Positions 16,297-25,128 of a stretch of DNA of 32,586 bases are shown piece after piece. The DNA lies in NCBI GenBank assembly GCA_949295465.1, contig CASFKY010000073.1, positions 1 through 32,586 of the forward strand. The letters are read 5' to 3'. Under the pieces are notes generated by a model. The model saw nothing but the letters and a program-made list of their open reading frames with translations. It did not search any database and had not been told where the DNA came from. Numbering within the stretch: position 1 is the first letter of the stretch; each line of letters opens with the position of its first letter. Made by a program: the position numbers and the translations under genes. The DNA is from an uncultured Oscillospiraceae bacterium. Lineage in GTDB: Bacteria; Bacillota; Clostridia; Oscillospirales; Ruminococcaceae.

Positions 16297-17511
16297 ATGG
16301 ATCTCGTCAGCGAAAAATTTGCAAAACTCGGCTGTGACAATGCGCCCGGCCAGGAGATCAACCAGAAAGAGGAGTCCCTGCCCCTGATCGGCGAGGCCCT
16401 GGAAGGCCGCAAAGTGGACTTCTCCCACGGCGATGTGGACGCCCATCCCCCCATCCCCGGCAGCCTGGAGGCCTTCAGCCAGGGCTTTGCCGAGGGCGGC
16501 GTACAGGCCTATACCGAGTACAAGGGCCGCAAAGCCATCCGGGAGGACCTGGCCCGGAAGCTCACCGCTTTCACCGGCGCCCCGGTGGATGCCGCCAACC
16601 TGATCGTTACCCCGGGCACCCAGTGTGCCCTGTTCCTGGCCATGGGGGCCACGGTGGGCAGAGGCGACAAGGTAGCCATTGTGGAGCCGGACTACTTTGC
16701 CAACCGCAAGCTGGTGGAGTTCTTCGACGGCCAGCTGGTGCCCATCTATATGGATTTTGAGAAGGGCGAAAAAGAGGGCAAGGCCGGGCTGGACCTGGCG
16801 GCTCTCGAGAAAGGCTTCAAGCAGGGGGTCAAGGTGTTCCTGTTCTCCAACCCCAACAATCCCACCGGCGTGATCTACTCCGCCCAGGAGATCGAGGCCA
16901 TCGCCTCCCTGGCCAAAAAGTACGGCGTCACGGTCATTGCCGACCAGCTCTACTCTCGCCAGGTCTTTGACGGGCGGGTGTACACCCACCTGCGGGCCCA
17001 GAAGGAAGTGCCCGAGAACCTGATCACCATCCTGGGCCCCTCCAAGACCGAGTCCATGAGCGGTTTCCGCCTGGGCGTGGCCTTCGGCAGTCCCCTCATC
17101 ATCACCCGGATGGAAAAGCTGCAGGCCATCGTCTCCCTGCGGGCCAGCGGTTACAACCAGGCGGTGCTGAAAAACTGGTTTGCCGAGCCCCAGGGCTGGC
17201 TGGCCGATCGGATCGCCCAGCATCAGAAGATCCGGGACGATCTGCTGGAGGTGCTGCGGGCCTGCCCCGGCGTGAGCGCCCGCACCACCGAGGCCGGCAG
17301 CTATCTGCTCGTCACCATGCCGGAATTGAAGGTGAGCCTGGGAGATTTTGTCAAGATCCTGCGCAAGCAGGCCAACGTGATCGTGACCCCCGGCACCGAG
17401 TTCGGGCCCCAGTTCACCCACAGCTTCCGCATCAATTTTTCCCAGGACCACGACGCGGCGGTGGACGCCATGCGCCGGGCGGTCCTGCTGATTGAGAGGT
17501 ATCGCAAATGA
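16297..17511 (+). CDS. PLP-dependent class I/II aminotransferase
   Basis: A 404-residue fold-type I aminotransferase. Expected residues are present: SNPNNPTG (Asn187), ADQLYSRQ (Asp216, Tyr219), the PLP Lys250 in GPSKTESMSGFRLG with Arg258, and a C-terminal SFRINFS Arg for the substrate carboxylate. AYTEYKGRKAIREDLA near residue 71 is also typical. Which amino acid it uses is not evident; the SKTESMSGFR variant sets it apart from standard AspC-like enzymes. The stop overlaps the start of a RidA gene (ATGA), so the two are translationally coupled. A LysR regulator faces it. Confidence 0.9.
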   Translation: MDLVSEKFAKLGCDNAPGQEINQKEESLPLIGEALEGRKVDFSHGDVDAHPPIPGSLEAFSQGFAEGGVQAYTEYKGRKAIREDLARKLTAFTGAPVDAANLIVTPGTQCALFLAMGATVGRGDKVAIVEPDYFANRKLVEFFDGQLVPIYMDFEKGEKEGKAGLDLAALEKGFKQGVKVFLFSNPNNPTGVIYSAQEIEAIASLAKKYGVTVIADQLYSRQVFDGRVYTHLRAQKEVPENLITILGPSKTESMSGFRLGVAFGSPLIITRMEKLQAIVSLRASGYNQAVLKNWFAEPQGWLADRIAQHQKIRDDLLEVLRACPGVSARTTEAGSYLLVTMPELKVSLGDFVKILRKQANVIVTPGTEFGPQFTHSFRINFSQDHDAAVDAMRRAVLLIERYRK

Positions 17512-17927
17512 GCAACAAAATCATTCCCCAGGGCAAATACATCCCCGCCTCCCGGGCGGGCAAGCTGATCTACACCGCCGGCATGACCCCCCGGGTAAAC
17601 GGCCAGCTGATCATGGTGGGACCCATCGAGGCCGACAAGCCCCTGGAAACCTACAAAGAGGCCCTGCGCCAGTCGGCGGAGAATGCCCTGAACGCGGCCC
17701 GCAACGCCCTGGAGGAGGGCGAAAACCTGGACAAGATCGTGAACATGCTGGTGTTTTTGAATACCAGTGAGGACTTCACCTCCCACGCCAAGATCGCGGA
17801 TTTCGCCAGCGAGTACCTGGTGGAACAGCTGGGCCAGGCCGGGGTGGGCAGCCGCACCGCCATCGGGGTCAAGACCCTGCCGGGCAACTGTCCCTGCGAG
17901 ATCCAGCTCATTGCCCTGGCAAAATAA
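17508..17927 (+). CDS. RidA-family enamine/imine deaminase
   Basis: A 139-residue YjgF/YER057c/UK114 protein. The family Arg is present in GVGSRTAIGVKTLP, and Cys and Glu follow in NCPCEIQL, as in active RidA proteins. RidA hydrolyses reactive enamine/imine products of PLP enzymes to keto acids plus ammonia. The ATGA overlap with the upstream aminotransferase strongly suggests that the two act on the same metabolite, for example by clearing an imine or aminoacrylate formed as a side product. It ends at a strong terminator. Confidence 0.92.
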   Translation: MSNKIIPQGKYIPASRAGKLIYTAGMTPRVNGQLIMVGPIEADKPLETYKEALRQSAENALNAARNALEEGENLDKIVNMLVFLNTSEDFTSHAKIADFASEYLVEQLGQAGVGSRTAIGVKTLPGNCPCEIQLIALAK

Positions 17928-17952
17928 CCGGGATTTTCCTTGGGTTGTATAA

Positions 17953-17992
17953 AACAGAAGGGGCCGCGCCTTTTGGTGCGGCCCCTTCTGTT
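17953..17992. terminator. Bidirectional intrinsic terminator
   Basis: An 18-bp stem with one G-U pair and a TTTT loop. A and T runs on both sides stop ridA and the converging gntR. Confidence 0.87.
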
Positions 17993-18018
17993 ATTTGCGG
18001 AAAAACCGGCAACAGGAT

Positions 18019-18684
18019 TCAGGAATGAGACTTTTTTTCTACCTGGGAGAGGTAGAAGGCAAGATCTCCCTGAATATGGCGGCGCATGAGCTTCTCGGCC
18101 AGATCTCCGTCCCGCTGCTGCAGGGCCCGGACGATGTCCATGTGTTCGGTCAGATAGCTGGCATCCCGCTTATAGGCCGAAAACTCCTGGGTGCGGGCCA
18201 AAACCGACAGAGATCGGTTGCGCTCGATCATGGTTTTGAGATAGGTATTGTGACATCCCTCAATGATGCTGTCATGAAAGGCGGTGTTGATCTGCACTAC
18301 TTTTTCCGAGTCCCCCATATTATGGAAGGACATGGCCTGGTTTACATAGCTTTCCAGCTGGCTCAGATCCTCCTCACTCAGGGTGGCGGCGCTCAGCCGG
18401 GCCGCGTAAGACTCCAGCACCATCCGGCATTCATACACATCCTTCATGTTTTCCACATTCAGAGGATTGACAATCAGTCCGTTGGAGGAAGGAACCACCA
18501 ATTCATCCTGTTCCAGCATCCGCAAGGCTTCCCGCACCGGGCTGCGGCTGATCCCCAAGGACTGAGCCAGTGCGTTTTCGTTGATTTTTTCGCCGCTGGG
18601 CAGTTTGCGGTTGAGGATCTGATTCTTTACAATCTCATACACCTGAATGTGATAGGCTTCTCTTTTGATGATACGTTGTTCCAT
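18019..18684 (-). CDS. GntR-family (FadR/FCD) transcriptional regulator
   Basis: A 221-residue regulator with an N-terminal winged HTH (about 10-75; NENALAQSLGISRSPVREALRMLEQDELV is the family hallmark) and a C-terminal FCD effector domain. Possible FCD metal ligands are present in NTAFHDSI, TEHMDIV and MRRHIQ. FCD regulators usually bind an organic acid and repress a neighbouring catabolic operon. This gene follows the TRAP-linked operon on the same strand, 140 bases after its last enzyme, and carries an 18-bp inverted repeat in front of its GGAGG site, suggesting autoregulation. It is less GC-rich than the housekeeping genes nearby. Confidence 0.92.
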   Translation of the reverse strand: MEQRIIKREAYHIQVYEIVKNQILNRKLPSGEKINENALAQSLGISRSPVREALRMLEQDELVVPSSNGLIVNPLNVENMKDVYECRMVLESYAARLSAATLSEEDLSQLESYVNQAMSFHNMGDSEKVVQINTAFHDSIIEGCHNTYLKTMIERNRSLSVLARTQEFSAYKRDASYLTEHMDIVRALQQRDGDLAEKLMRRHIQGDLAFYLSQVEKKSHS

Positions 18685-18706
18685 AAGGTACCTCCGACTG
18701 ATATGT

Positions 18707-18724
18707 ATGAAATAAAAATTTCAT
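18707..18724. repeat. Inverted repeat upstream of gntR, candidate operator
   Basis: ATGAAAT-N4-ATTTCAT, perfect 7-bp arms, 22 bases before the gntR start. It differs from the dyad at the operon promoter, so it may be an autoregulatory site or a small RNA hairpin. Confidence 0.4.
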
Positions 18725-18824
18725 GGCAGAAAGTTACAGGCTGCTGGAAAAAGGGCAAAAGGCGAAACTCCATCAGCGGTAAAGTCGGATGTTCTACTCA
18801 ACAACTTTTACAAAGAGACTTGCC

Positions 18825-20180
18825 TTACAGGGTCCGGGAAATATATTTGCCGTGACCCTTCTTGCCGACAATTTTGCCGTTTTGATATACGACCTCGCCC
18901 CTGCACACGGTCATGACAGGCCAGCCTTTGAAGACCAGACCAAAATAGGGCGACCAGGGGCATTTGGACAGATTGTCCTGCTCAGTATATTCTTTTTCCA
19001 GGTCCATGTCCACCACGACGAAATCCGCGTCCGAACCCACCTGGAGAGCGCCCTTCTGCGGGTAAAGCCCGTAGATCCTGGCGGCGTTCAGGCTGGTGAG
19101 TTCCACCACCTTTTCCAGAGAGATTTTTCCCTGGCTCACCGCGTTCAGAAGTACCGGGGCCAGAGTCTGTACCCCCGGGATTCCGTTGGGAACGTTCCAG
19201 ATGTTGTCCGGGCTGGAGAGCTTCTCCTCCGCCGAGAAGGGGCAGTGGTCAGAGGCCACGGTCTGTACATACCCTTTTTCCAACAGCTCCCACAGCTCCT
19301 GACGGTTGGTCTTGCCCCGCATGGGCGGAGAGAACTTCAGCCTGGCGCCCAGAGTTTTCATGTCCTCATCTATAAAGGTGAGATAGTGGGGGCAGGTTTC
19401 GGCCCATACCTGGACACCCTCCTCCTGGGCTTTGTGGATCATCCGCAGCCCTTCGGCGGTACTCACATGGACGATGACTGCGCGAGCGCCGGTTTTTCGC
19501 AGGTACAGGATGGCCCGGCCGATGGCCTCTACCTCCGCGTAATCCGGGTGAGAGGCGTTGTAGGCCATGCCGTCGGTGAGGTTCTGCTCCTTCAGCTCCC
19601 GCTCGGTCTTGCGGATCAGCCCGTCGTTCTCGCAGTGGATCAGGGCAAGGCCGCCGTTTTTGGCCAGGATTTCCAGATGAGCGTACATCTCCTCGTCGTT
19701 CACGAAGGGAGCGTCATCGGTGGAAAAACACATGAACATTTTGATGGCAGTGGCGCCGGTTTCTCTCCACAGAGAATCTACCGTATTGAGATTGGTGGAA
19801 ATGGCGGCGCCATGGATAGTATAGTCCACATATCCCCTTCCCTCATAGACCTGCTTGGTGTACTCAAAGGTTTTGGTGTCCACAATGACCGGCACATTCA
19901 TGGGCATCATCATTCCCGTGGTGATGCCGCCGGCGGCCATGGCGGAGGTGAGATGTTCAAAATCCTCCCGGTGGGTGGTGCCGGGGTCACAGGGGTGGAT
20001 ATGCCCGTCAATAAAACCGGGCAGGATAAACCGACCGCCGCAGTCAATTACTTCCTTGGCGGCAAGGTCAGAAGCATCCTGCGTGATAACGGCGATCTTG
20101 CCGTCCTTTACACCAATGGAACCTGGGTATTTACCAATATTTGTCACTATAATACCATTTAAATACAGTTTATCCAACAT
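18825..20180 (-). CDS. Cyclic amidohydrolase (dihydroorotase/allantoinase/hydantoinase family)
   Basis: A 451-residue metal-dependent hydrolase. Ligand pattern of the dihydropyrimidinase-like group: GFIDGHIHPCDPG (His60, His62), TAIKMFM (Lys147, candidate carboxylated Lys), LIHCEN (His182), VHVSTAEG (His238) and ASDHCPF (Asp311). The flanks SAMAAGGITTGMMMP and GSDADFVVVD are also typical. It opens cyclic amides or ureides such as hydantoins, dihydropyrimidines or allantoin; which one cannot be told. No pyrimidine or purine genes surround it, so its role is probably in the organic-acid operon. The ATG has AGGAGG upstream. It is the last enzyme of the operon. Confidence 0.88.
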   Translation of the reverse strand: MLDKLYLNGIIVTNIGKYPGSIGVKDGKIAVITQDASDLAAKEVIDCGGRFILPGFIDGHIHPCDPGTTHREDFEHLTSAMAAGGITTGMMMPMNVPVIVDTKTFEYTKQVYEGRGYVDYTIHGAAISTNLNTVDSLWRETGATAIKMFMCFSTDDAPFVNDEEMYAHLEILAKNGGLALIHCENDGLIRKTERELKEQNLTDGMAYNASHPDYAEVEAIGRAILYLRKTGARAVIVHVSTAEGLRMIHKAQEEGVQVWAETCPHYLTFIDEDMKTLGARLKFSPPMRGKTNRQELWELLEKGYVQTVASDHCPFSAEEKLSSPDNIWNVPNGIPGVQTLAPVLLNAVSQGKISLEKVVELTSLNAARIYGLYPQKGALQVGSDADFVVVDMDLEKEYTEQDNLSKCPWSPYFGLVFKGWPVMTVCRGEVVYQNGKIVGKKGHGKYISRTL

Positions 20181-20231
20181 GTTTTTCCTCCTGTTTCCCA
20201 GAAAATCAGGATTTAAAGCGTCTCACAAAGA

Positions 20232-20266
20232 ATTACCCGGCAAGGAGATGGTGCTCGCCGGGTAAT
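20232..20266 (-). other. Intra-operon hairpin, possible attenuator
   Basis: Perfect 10-bp arms (ATTACCCGGC / GCCGGGTAAT) with a 15-base loop, in the 98-base gap between aldolase and amidohydrolase. On the - strand a weak T-rich stretch precedes it in the transcript rather than following it, so it is more likely an RNA-processing or partial termination element than a full terminator. Confidence 0.4.
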
Positions 20267-20278
20267 CCTTCAGGACAG

Positions 20279-21052
20279 TCAGCCCATTACTTCTTTATAT
20301 GCGTTGTTCAAAGCGTCGTGGTAGTAGTTGTAGTCGTTGGCAACACACAGGTGCCGGAACCCGTCTGCCATGCGGATCTTGGCCACCTCGGTGGTGGGGC
20401 AGAAGGCGATGCAGATCTTGTTGGCATCGTTGCAGGCTTTCAGGATCCGCTGAAGCGCCGCTTTGAATTCCTTGGAGTCGAACTGAAGGGGGATGCCCAT
20501 GGCGATGGAAAGATCAAAGGGACCGATGAAGATGCCGTCAATGCCCTCGGTGGCAGTGATCTCCTCGATGTGGTCCAGGGCTCCCTGGGTTTCGCACTGG
20601 GGGATCAACAGGCAATTTTTGTTGCAGTAATCCATGTAATAATCCACGCCGTGGTAGCAGTGCTCGGCATAGCCGTAATCGGAGGCCCGGGCGGTGGCGT
20701 AGCCGCGCTCGCCGATGGGGGCATATTTGCCGTAGGACACGATCTGGTGGATCTCGTCCATGTTCTTGACGCAGGGGATCACGATCCCCTCGGCGCCCAC
20801 ATCCAGCATTTTCAGGATGGAACTTCTGCTGGGATCCTTGACGCGCACCAGGGGGGTGCCGCCGTGCAGCTTCAGGGCGCGGATCATGCTGGCTGCGCTC
20901 TCCACATCAAACAGGCCGTGTTCGGTGTCGATGAGTGCGAAGTCCATGTCGGAGATGCCGGCGATCTCAGCGGTGCTGGCGTTGCCGGTGCAGATGAAAA
21001 AGCCCATGGTCTTTTCACCGCGGTCTATTTTTTCTTTCCAGAGATTTTTCAT
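20279..21052 (-). CDS. HpcH/HpaI-family class II aldolase
   Basis: A 257-residue TIM-barrel aldolase of the HpcH/HpaI/citrate lyase group. Catalytic pattern: LIDTEHGLFD (His45), LVRVKD (Arg70), the metal Glu in PQCETQGAL (Glu154) and the metal Asp in GPFDLS (Asp180). IGERGYATARASDYG corresponds to the GxRG loop of the family. These enzymes cleave 4-hydroxy-2-oxo acids to pyruvate plus an aldehyde, or run in reverse. The closest described roles are 4-hydroxy-2-oxoheptanedioate and 2-keto-3-deoxy-sugar-acid aldolases. It lies 28 bases downstream of the dehydrogenase gene in the TRAP operon. Confidence 0.9.
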   Translation of the reverse strand: MKNLWKEKIDRGEKTMGFFICTGNASTAEIAGISDMDFALIDTEHGLFDVESAASMIRALKLHGGTPLVRVKDPSRSSILKMLDVGAEGIVIPCVKNMDEIHQIVSYGKYAPIGERGYATARASDYGYAEHCYHGVDYYMDYCNKNCLLIPQCETQGALDHIEEITATEGIDGIFIGPFDLSIAMGIPLQFDSKEFKAALQRILKACNDANKICIAFCPTTEVAKIRMADGFRHLCVANDYNYYHDALNNAYKEVMG

Positions 21053-21080
21053 GATGGAACAGTCCCTTCTTTCTCCTCTT

Positions 21081-22082
21081 TTAGCGGGTGATCTTGTCGC
21101 TCAGAGCCTTCCGGTTTACGATGCGCCGGACGGTGCTGTCATCGAAGACCCTGTTCAGAATGTTGCAGGCAGTGAGCGCCACTTTCTGGGTGAGCTCGAT
21201 CCGGGATTCCGCAGTCAGGAAGGCGGCATGGGGGGTGACCACGATCCGATCCGAGCTGAACAGACGGTAGTTGGGCTCGGTGATGGGCTCAAACTCGGTC
21301 ACATCCAGGCCGGCGGCAGCCAGCTTGCCGGACTGAATGGCTTCCAGCAGGTCATCCTCGCAGATCAGCGGACCGCGGGAGGTGTTGACGACCATGGCGC
21401 CGTCCTTCATCTTTTTGATGGTTTCCTTGTTGATGATATGGTAGGTGTCATCAAACAGAGGAGCATGCAGGGAGATGATGTCCGCCTGGGCCAGCAGGGA
21501 ATCCAGGTCCATCCCCTCGGCGTTGTTGGCGGCAAAGACCTCCTTATCCAGGAAGGGATCATAGGCGATCAGGCGGCAGCCGAAAGCCGACATATAATGG
21601 GCGGCCTTGCGGGCGATGTTGCCAAAACCGATGAAGCCCACGGTCTGGGTGCTCAGACGGTGCATGGTGTAGCCCTTGGCGGGGTACCACTGCCCCTGGC
21701 GGGCCAGTTCATGGTAGTACTCGATCTTGCGGCTGATGGCCAGGATCAGGGCCACGGCGTGGGTGGCCACCTCCTCGATGCAGTAGTCAGGAATGTTGCA
21801 CACAAAGATCCCTTTCTTGGTGGCAGCCTCCACATCGATCTCGTTGTAGCCGATGCCAAAGCGTACCAGGACCTTGCAGTGATCCAGAGATTCGATGACG
21901 CGGGGGGTGATCTGCAGGAAGATATCCAGGACAGCGTCGGCGTCCTTGCAGGCCTCGATGATCTCGTCCTCGGTCTTGCAGTTTACGGCCACATACTCGA
22001 TGCCGTTCTTTTCGCAGATTTCTCTCTGGATTTCCGGGTTGTAGCCGTACAGCGGATCATAGTCGATAAAAACAGCTTTCAT
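21081..22082 (-). CDS. D-2-hydroxyacid dehydrogenase
   Basis: A 333-residue NAD-dependent dehydrogenase. The nucleotide site is VGFIGFGNIARKAA (residues 148-161), where Ala157 replaces the usual third Gly, followed by Asp175 in AYDPF, which favours NAD. Catalytic residues are Arg236 (NTSRGP), Glu265 (DVTEFEP) and His285 (TPHAAFLT). The group interconverts a 2-keto acid and a D-2-hydroxy acid and includes phosphoglycerate and CtBP-like forms. Together with the downstream aldolase it could form or consume the keto acid that is split. It lies 32 bases after dctP. Confidence 0.93.
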   Translation of the reverse strand: MKAVFIDYDPLYGYNPEIQREICEKNGIEYVAVNCKTEDEIIEACKDADAVLDIFLQITPRVIESLDHCKVLVRFGIGYNEIDVEAATKKGIFVCNIPDYCIEEVATHAVALILAISRKIEYYHELARQGQWYPAKGYTMHRLSTQTVGFIGFGNIARKAAHYMSAFGCRLIAYDPFLDKEVFAANNAEGMDLDSLLAQADIISLHAPLFDDTYHIINKETIKKMKDGAMVVNTSRGPLICEDDLLEAIQSGKLAAAGLDVTEFEPITEPNYRLFSSDRIVVTPHAAFLTAESRIELTQKVALTACNILNRVFDDSTVRRIVNRKALSDKITR

Positions 22083-22114
22083 GATGAATTACCCCCTTAT
22101 GGCTCTGGTGTGGC

Positions 22115-23206
22115 TCAGGCTGCGGAATCGGCCTGAGAGGTGGACTCGGAAGAAGCCTTGTAGGCTGCAATGGAATCGGTGTAAGCTTTGTAGATTTCAG
22201 GAGAGACTTCCTCCTCGATCATGTCATACACGCCGGAGGTCAGAGAAGCCATCTCATCCAGAGCCTCAGAAGAGAGCTCGATGATCTCAGTGCCGGAATC
22301 CGCCACGGTCTGACGGTTCAGCTCTTCATTCTCGTCCACATAGGCATAGTAGTCGACCAGCGCCTCGGCATAGCCTTCATCCACCACAGAGCGCAGATCG
22401 TCGGGCAGAGAGTTGTAGAAGTTCTGGCTGATGACCCATCCCATGGTGTGGCCCAGGTGGTTGGTGAGGATCATGTAATCCTGCTGCTCATAGAATTTCT
22501 GGGAGACGATCAGCTCCACAGGATTCTCTTCAGCTTCCACAGTCCCCTGCTGCAGGGCGGTGTACAGCTCGTTGAAAGCCAGCGGGGTGGGGTTGGCGCC
22601 CAGGGCCTCCCACATGGCCAGGTGGAACTTGTTCTCCATGGTGCGGATGGTGAGCCCCTTCAGGTCCGCGGCACTGTTGATGGCCCGGTTGCTGGTGGTC
22701 ACACGGAAATAGGTGTCGGTAAAGCCCATGAAGTGGTAGCCGGCGTTGTCATAGGCCTGGGAGATCAGGTCCACAAAATTCTCATCTGCCAGGGTGTAGC
22801 GCATGGCATCCACATCGTGGAAGGCAAAGGGAAGATCCAGGACGAACAGATCCTGCACAAAGTTGGCCTGGGCCGAGGTGGAGGTACCCACCATGGTGAT
22901 CTCATCGTTCTGGATGGTTTCCAGCACTTCCCGGTCACCGCCCAGCTGGCTGTTGGGGTAAAGGTTGACGGTGATCTGGCCGTCGCTGTTGGTTTCTACA
23001 TAGTCCTTAAAAGAGGCGGCGAGGACATACTGCCCGGTGGATTCGGCTGCCTGTACCGCCAGGCTGATGGTGTAGGAGCCGGTGGACGAGGTGCCGGAAG
23101 CCCCGGAAGCCGCCTGAGAGCTGGTAGAACCGCCGCAGCCGGCAAGCAGGCTGGTGGCAGTGGCAAGGGACAGCAGAGCCGCGATTGCACGATGGGTTCT
23201 TTTCAT
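22115..23206 (-). CDS. dctP: TRAP transporter substrate-binding protein DctP
   Basis: A 363-residue lipoprotein. The signal sequence ends in SLLAGC, a lipobox (Cys24), so the mature protein is tethered outside the membrane, followed by a Ser/Gly/Ala linker. The binding domain shows the DctP features: PNSQLGGDREVLETIQ near residue 80, LPFAFHDVDAMRY, and SAADLKGLTIRTMENK with the carboxylate-binding Arg. The family binds organic acids such as C4-dicarboxylates, sialic acid and aromatic or sugar acids. A strong AAGGAGG site precedes the ATG. It is the third TRAP gene in the operon and is probably made in excess of the membrane parts. Confidence 0.95.
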   Translation of the reverse strand: MKRTHRAIAALLSLATATSLLAGCGGSTSSQAASGASGTSSTGSYTISLAVQAAESTGQYVLAASFKDYVETNSDGQITVNLYPNSQLGGDREVLETIQNDEITMVGTSTSAQANFVQDLFVLDLPFAFHDVDAMRYTLADENFVDLISQAYDNAGYHFMGFTDTYFRVTTSNRAINSAADLKGLTIRTMENKFHLAMWEALGANPTPLAFNELYTALQQGTVEAEENPVELIVSQKFYEQQDYMILTNHLGHTMGWVISQNFYNSLPDDLRSVVDEGYAEALVDYYAYVDENEELNRQTVADSGTEIIELSSEALDEMASLTSGVYDMIEEEVSPEIYKAYTDSIAAYKASSESTSQADSAA

Positions 23207-23252
23207 GAGATAGACCTCCTTTTTTATGAATTGGCGGATATCTGGAATGGTT

Positions 23253-24536
23253 TTACAAGAGAACCAAACTCAACGAGGGAATAAAGGTGATCAACAGCAG
23301 GGCCAACAGGAACATGACGATATAGGGTACCGCGTGCCGGGCAACTCTCAGGATGGGCACGTTGGTCATGTTGCTGGCCACATACAGGTTGATGCCCACA
23401 GGCGGCGTAACGAAGCCGATGGCAAGGTTGACCACCATGATCACACCGAACTGGATGGGATCCATCCCGATGGCGGTGACCACCGGCAGGAAGATGGGGG
23501 TGCAAATGCAGATGGCGGCCATGGTTTCCATGATCATGCCCACAAACAGCAGGAACAGGTTGATGGCCAGCAGCAGGGCAATCTCAGAGGTGAAGGTCTC
23601 AGTGAGGATGGTGGCGATGGTCTGAGGCACCTGCATCATGGTGAGAACACGCCCGAAAGCAGTGGCGCCTGCCACCACCAGCATGGTGGGGGCGCAACCG
23701 CGGATGGTAGCAGTGGTAACCGGCACCAGGTCTTTGAAGGACATGGTTTTGTATACGCCCAGGCTGATGATCAGTGCATAGACCACAGAGAGAACGGCCG
23801 CCTCGGTGGGAGTGACGACGCCGGTGTAGATGCCGCCCAGGATGATCACCGGGGTGAGCAGGGCCCAGAAACTGTCCTTGAAGATGTTCCACAGCCCTCT
23901 GCTCTTCAGATCGTCAAAATTGGCCTGGAGTTTTTCCCGGTCCTCACCCTTGCGCTTGCAGTAGCCCCAAGTATAGATACTCATGATCAGGGCAATCAGG
24001 ATGCCGGGGATGATGCCGGAGATGAACAGATCGCCCACGGATTCCTGAGAGGTGAGGCCGTACATGATGAAGGGCAGCGAGGGAGGGATGATGACGCCGA
24101 GACCGCCGGCGGTGGCCACCATGCCCACCACAAAGTTCTTGTCATATCCCAGCCGGGTGAGCATGGGGATGGTCATGGCGCCCACCGCAGCCACGGTGGC
24201 AGGGCCGGACCCGGAGATGGCGCCATAGAACAAGCAGGTGACAATGGCCGCGATGGGCAGGCCCGCCCGCTTGTTGCCGATGAAATAGGAAAAGAAGTTG
24301 AAAAGCTTTTCGGAGATCTTGCCTTCCGCCATCAGGTTGCCGGACAGGATGAACAGGGGCACCGCCAGCAGAGTGGTGGAATCCAGAGCGGTGACCATAC
24401 TGCGGAAGATGTATTCAATGGAAAAGGGGAGCGTGGGGTTTAAGACAACGCACATGATCGCGGAAAAAGCCACCGCGATGCCGATGGGGATCCCGATCAG
24501 GAGGGTCCCGAAGAAAATCAGGAAAATCGATCCCAT
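23253..24536 (-). CDS. dctM: TRAP transporter large permease DctM
   Basis: A 427-residue protein with about 12 hydrophobic segments, the sodium-coupled transport subunit. The family hallmarks are present: FGTLLIGIPIGIAVAFS at the start, VPLFILSGNLMAEG, FYGAISGSGPATVAAVG, VVIPPS-like GVIIPPSLPFIMYG, and GFVTPPVGINLYVAS near the end. Its ATG lies two bases after the dctQ stop, and the ribosome site AAGGAGAAG sits inside the last dctQ codons, so translation is coupled. Intact and of normal length. Confidence 0.96.
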   Translation of the reverse strand: MGSIFLIFFGTLLIGIPIGIAVAFSAIMCVVLNPTLPFSIEYIFRSMVTALDSTTLLAVPLFILSGNLMAEGKISEKLFNFFSYFIGNKRAGLPIAAIVTCLFYGAISGSGPATVAAVGAMTIPMLTRLGYDKNFVVGMVATAGGLGVIIPPSLPFIMYGLTSQESVGDLFISGIIPGILIALIMSIYTWGYCKRKGEDREKLQANFDDLKSRGLWNIFKDSFWALLTPVIILGGIYTGVVTPTEAAVLSVVYALIISLGVYKTMSFKDLVPVTTATIRGCAPTMLVVAGATAFGRVLTMMQVPQTIATILTETFTSEIALLLAINLFLLFVGMIMETMAAICICTPIFLPVVTAIGMDPIQFGVIMVVNLAIGFVTPPVGINLYVASNMTNVPILRVARHAVPYIVMFLLALLLITFIPSLSLVLL

Positions 24537-24538
24537 TT

Positions 24539-25030
24539 TTACTTCTCCTTTTTATGCTCCGAGGTGAATTTGACGAACAGAAGAATGTATTTCTGTACGA
24601 AACGGATCAAAGTGAGGATCAGCCCCACATAAAAACCCAGATAAACCAGGTACATGGGCACGCCCATGGCGGGGCTCACCTGATTGGACTGAACCAGCTG
24701 GCTCACAACGCCCAGACCGGGTTTCAGCATGTAGATGCAGAAAGCAATAAAGCCGGCATCGCAAATCAGGGAAAGCGGGACTTTCAGTTTGGGAATCAGA
24801 GTTTCCAGAATATCAATACGGGTGGGACAATCGTAACGGACAGAATAGCTCAGAGCCATGTAAGAGAACCAGATGAACAAATAGCGGTTGAGTTCCTCAG
24901 GCCATGCCAGGGAAGAGCGCAGCGCGTACCGCATGATCACCTGCAAAAACGCCACGGCTACGATGATCCACAAGAAAATGAACATGATGAACTCTTCGAA
25001 ATGTTTGTCTAACCATCTCAAGATTTTCAA
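24539..25030 (-). CDS. dctQ: TRAP transporter small permease DctQ (TTG start)
   Basis: A protein of about 163 residues with four hydrophobic segments, the small membrane subunit that pairs with DctM. The first helix continues into VIMRYALRSSLAWPEELNRYLFIWFSYM, the typical DctQ signature (RYxxxxxxxWxEExxR). The start is unusual: a TTG at 25030 lies eight bases after a strong AGGAGGG (25039-25045), while another TTG further upstream (25057) has no site. No ATG fits. I prefer 25030, giving a start of the form LKILRWLDKHFEEF. It follows the FAH-family gene by about 98 bases. Confidence 0.9.
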   Translation of the reverse strand: MKILRWLDKHFEEFIMFIFLWIIVAVAFLQVIMRYALRSSLAWPEELNRYLFIWFSYMALSYSVRYDCPTRIDILETLIPKLKVPLSLICDAGFIAFCIYMLKPGLGVVSQLVQSNQVSPAMGVPMYLVYLGFYVGLILTLIRFVQKYILLFVKFTSEHKKEK

Positions 25031-25128
25031 TATGGTCGCCCTCCTATCTGTTTGCAAATTTCCGGGGAATATATAGCAAGATCTTTCGCCGGGGCAGAGG
25101 GTTGGGGGTCAACCTGGCCCGGTAAGGA

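Noticed and set aside
23226-24443. 405-codon + strand frame opposite dctM
   Set aside because: Composition of a shadow frame; dctM on the other strand has the conserved TRAP motifs.
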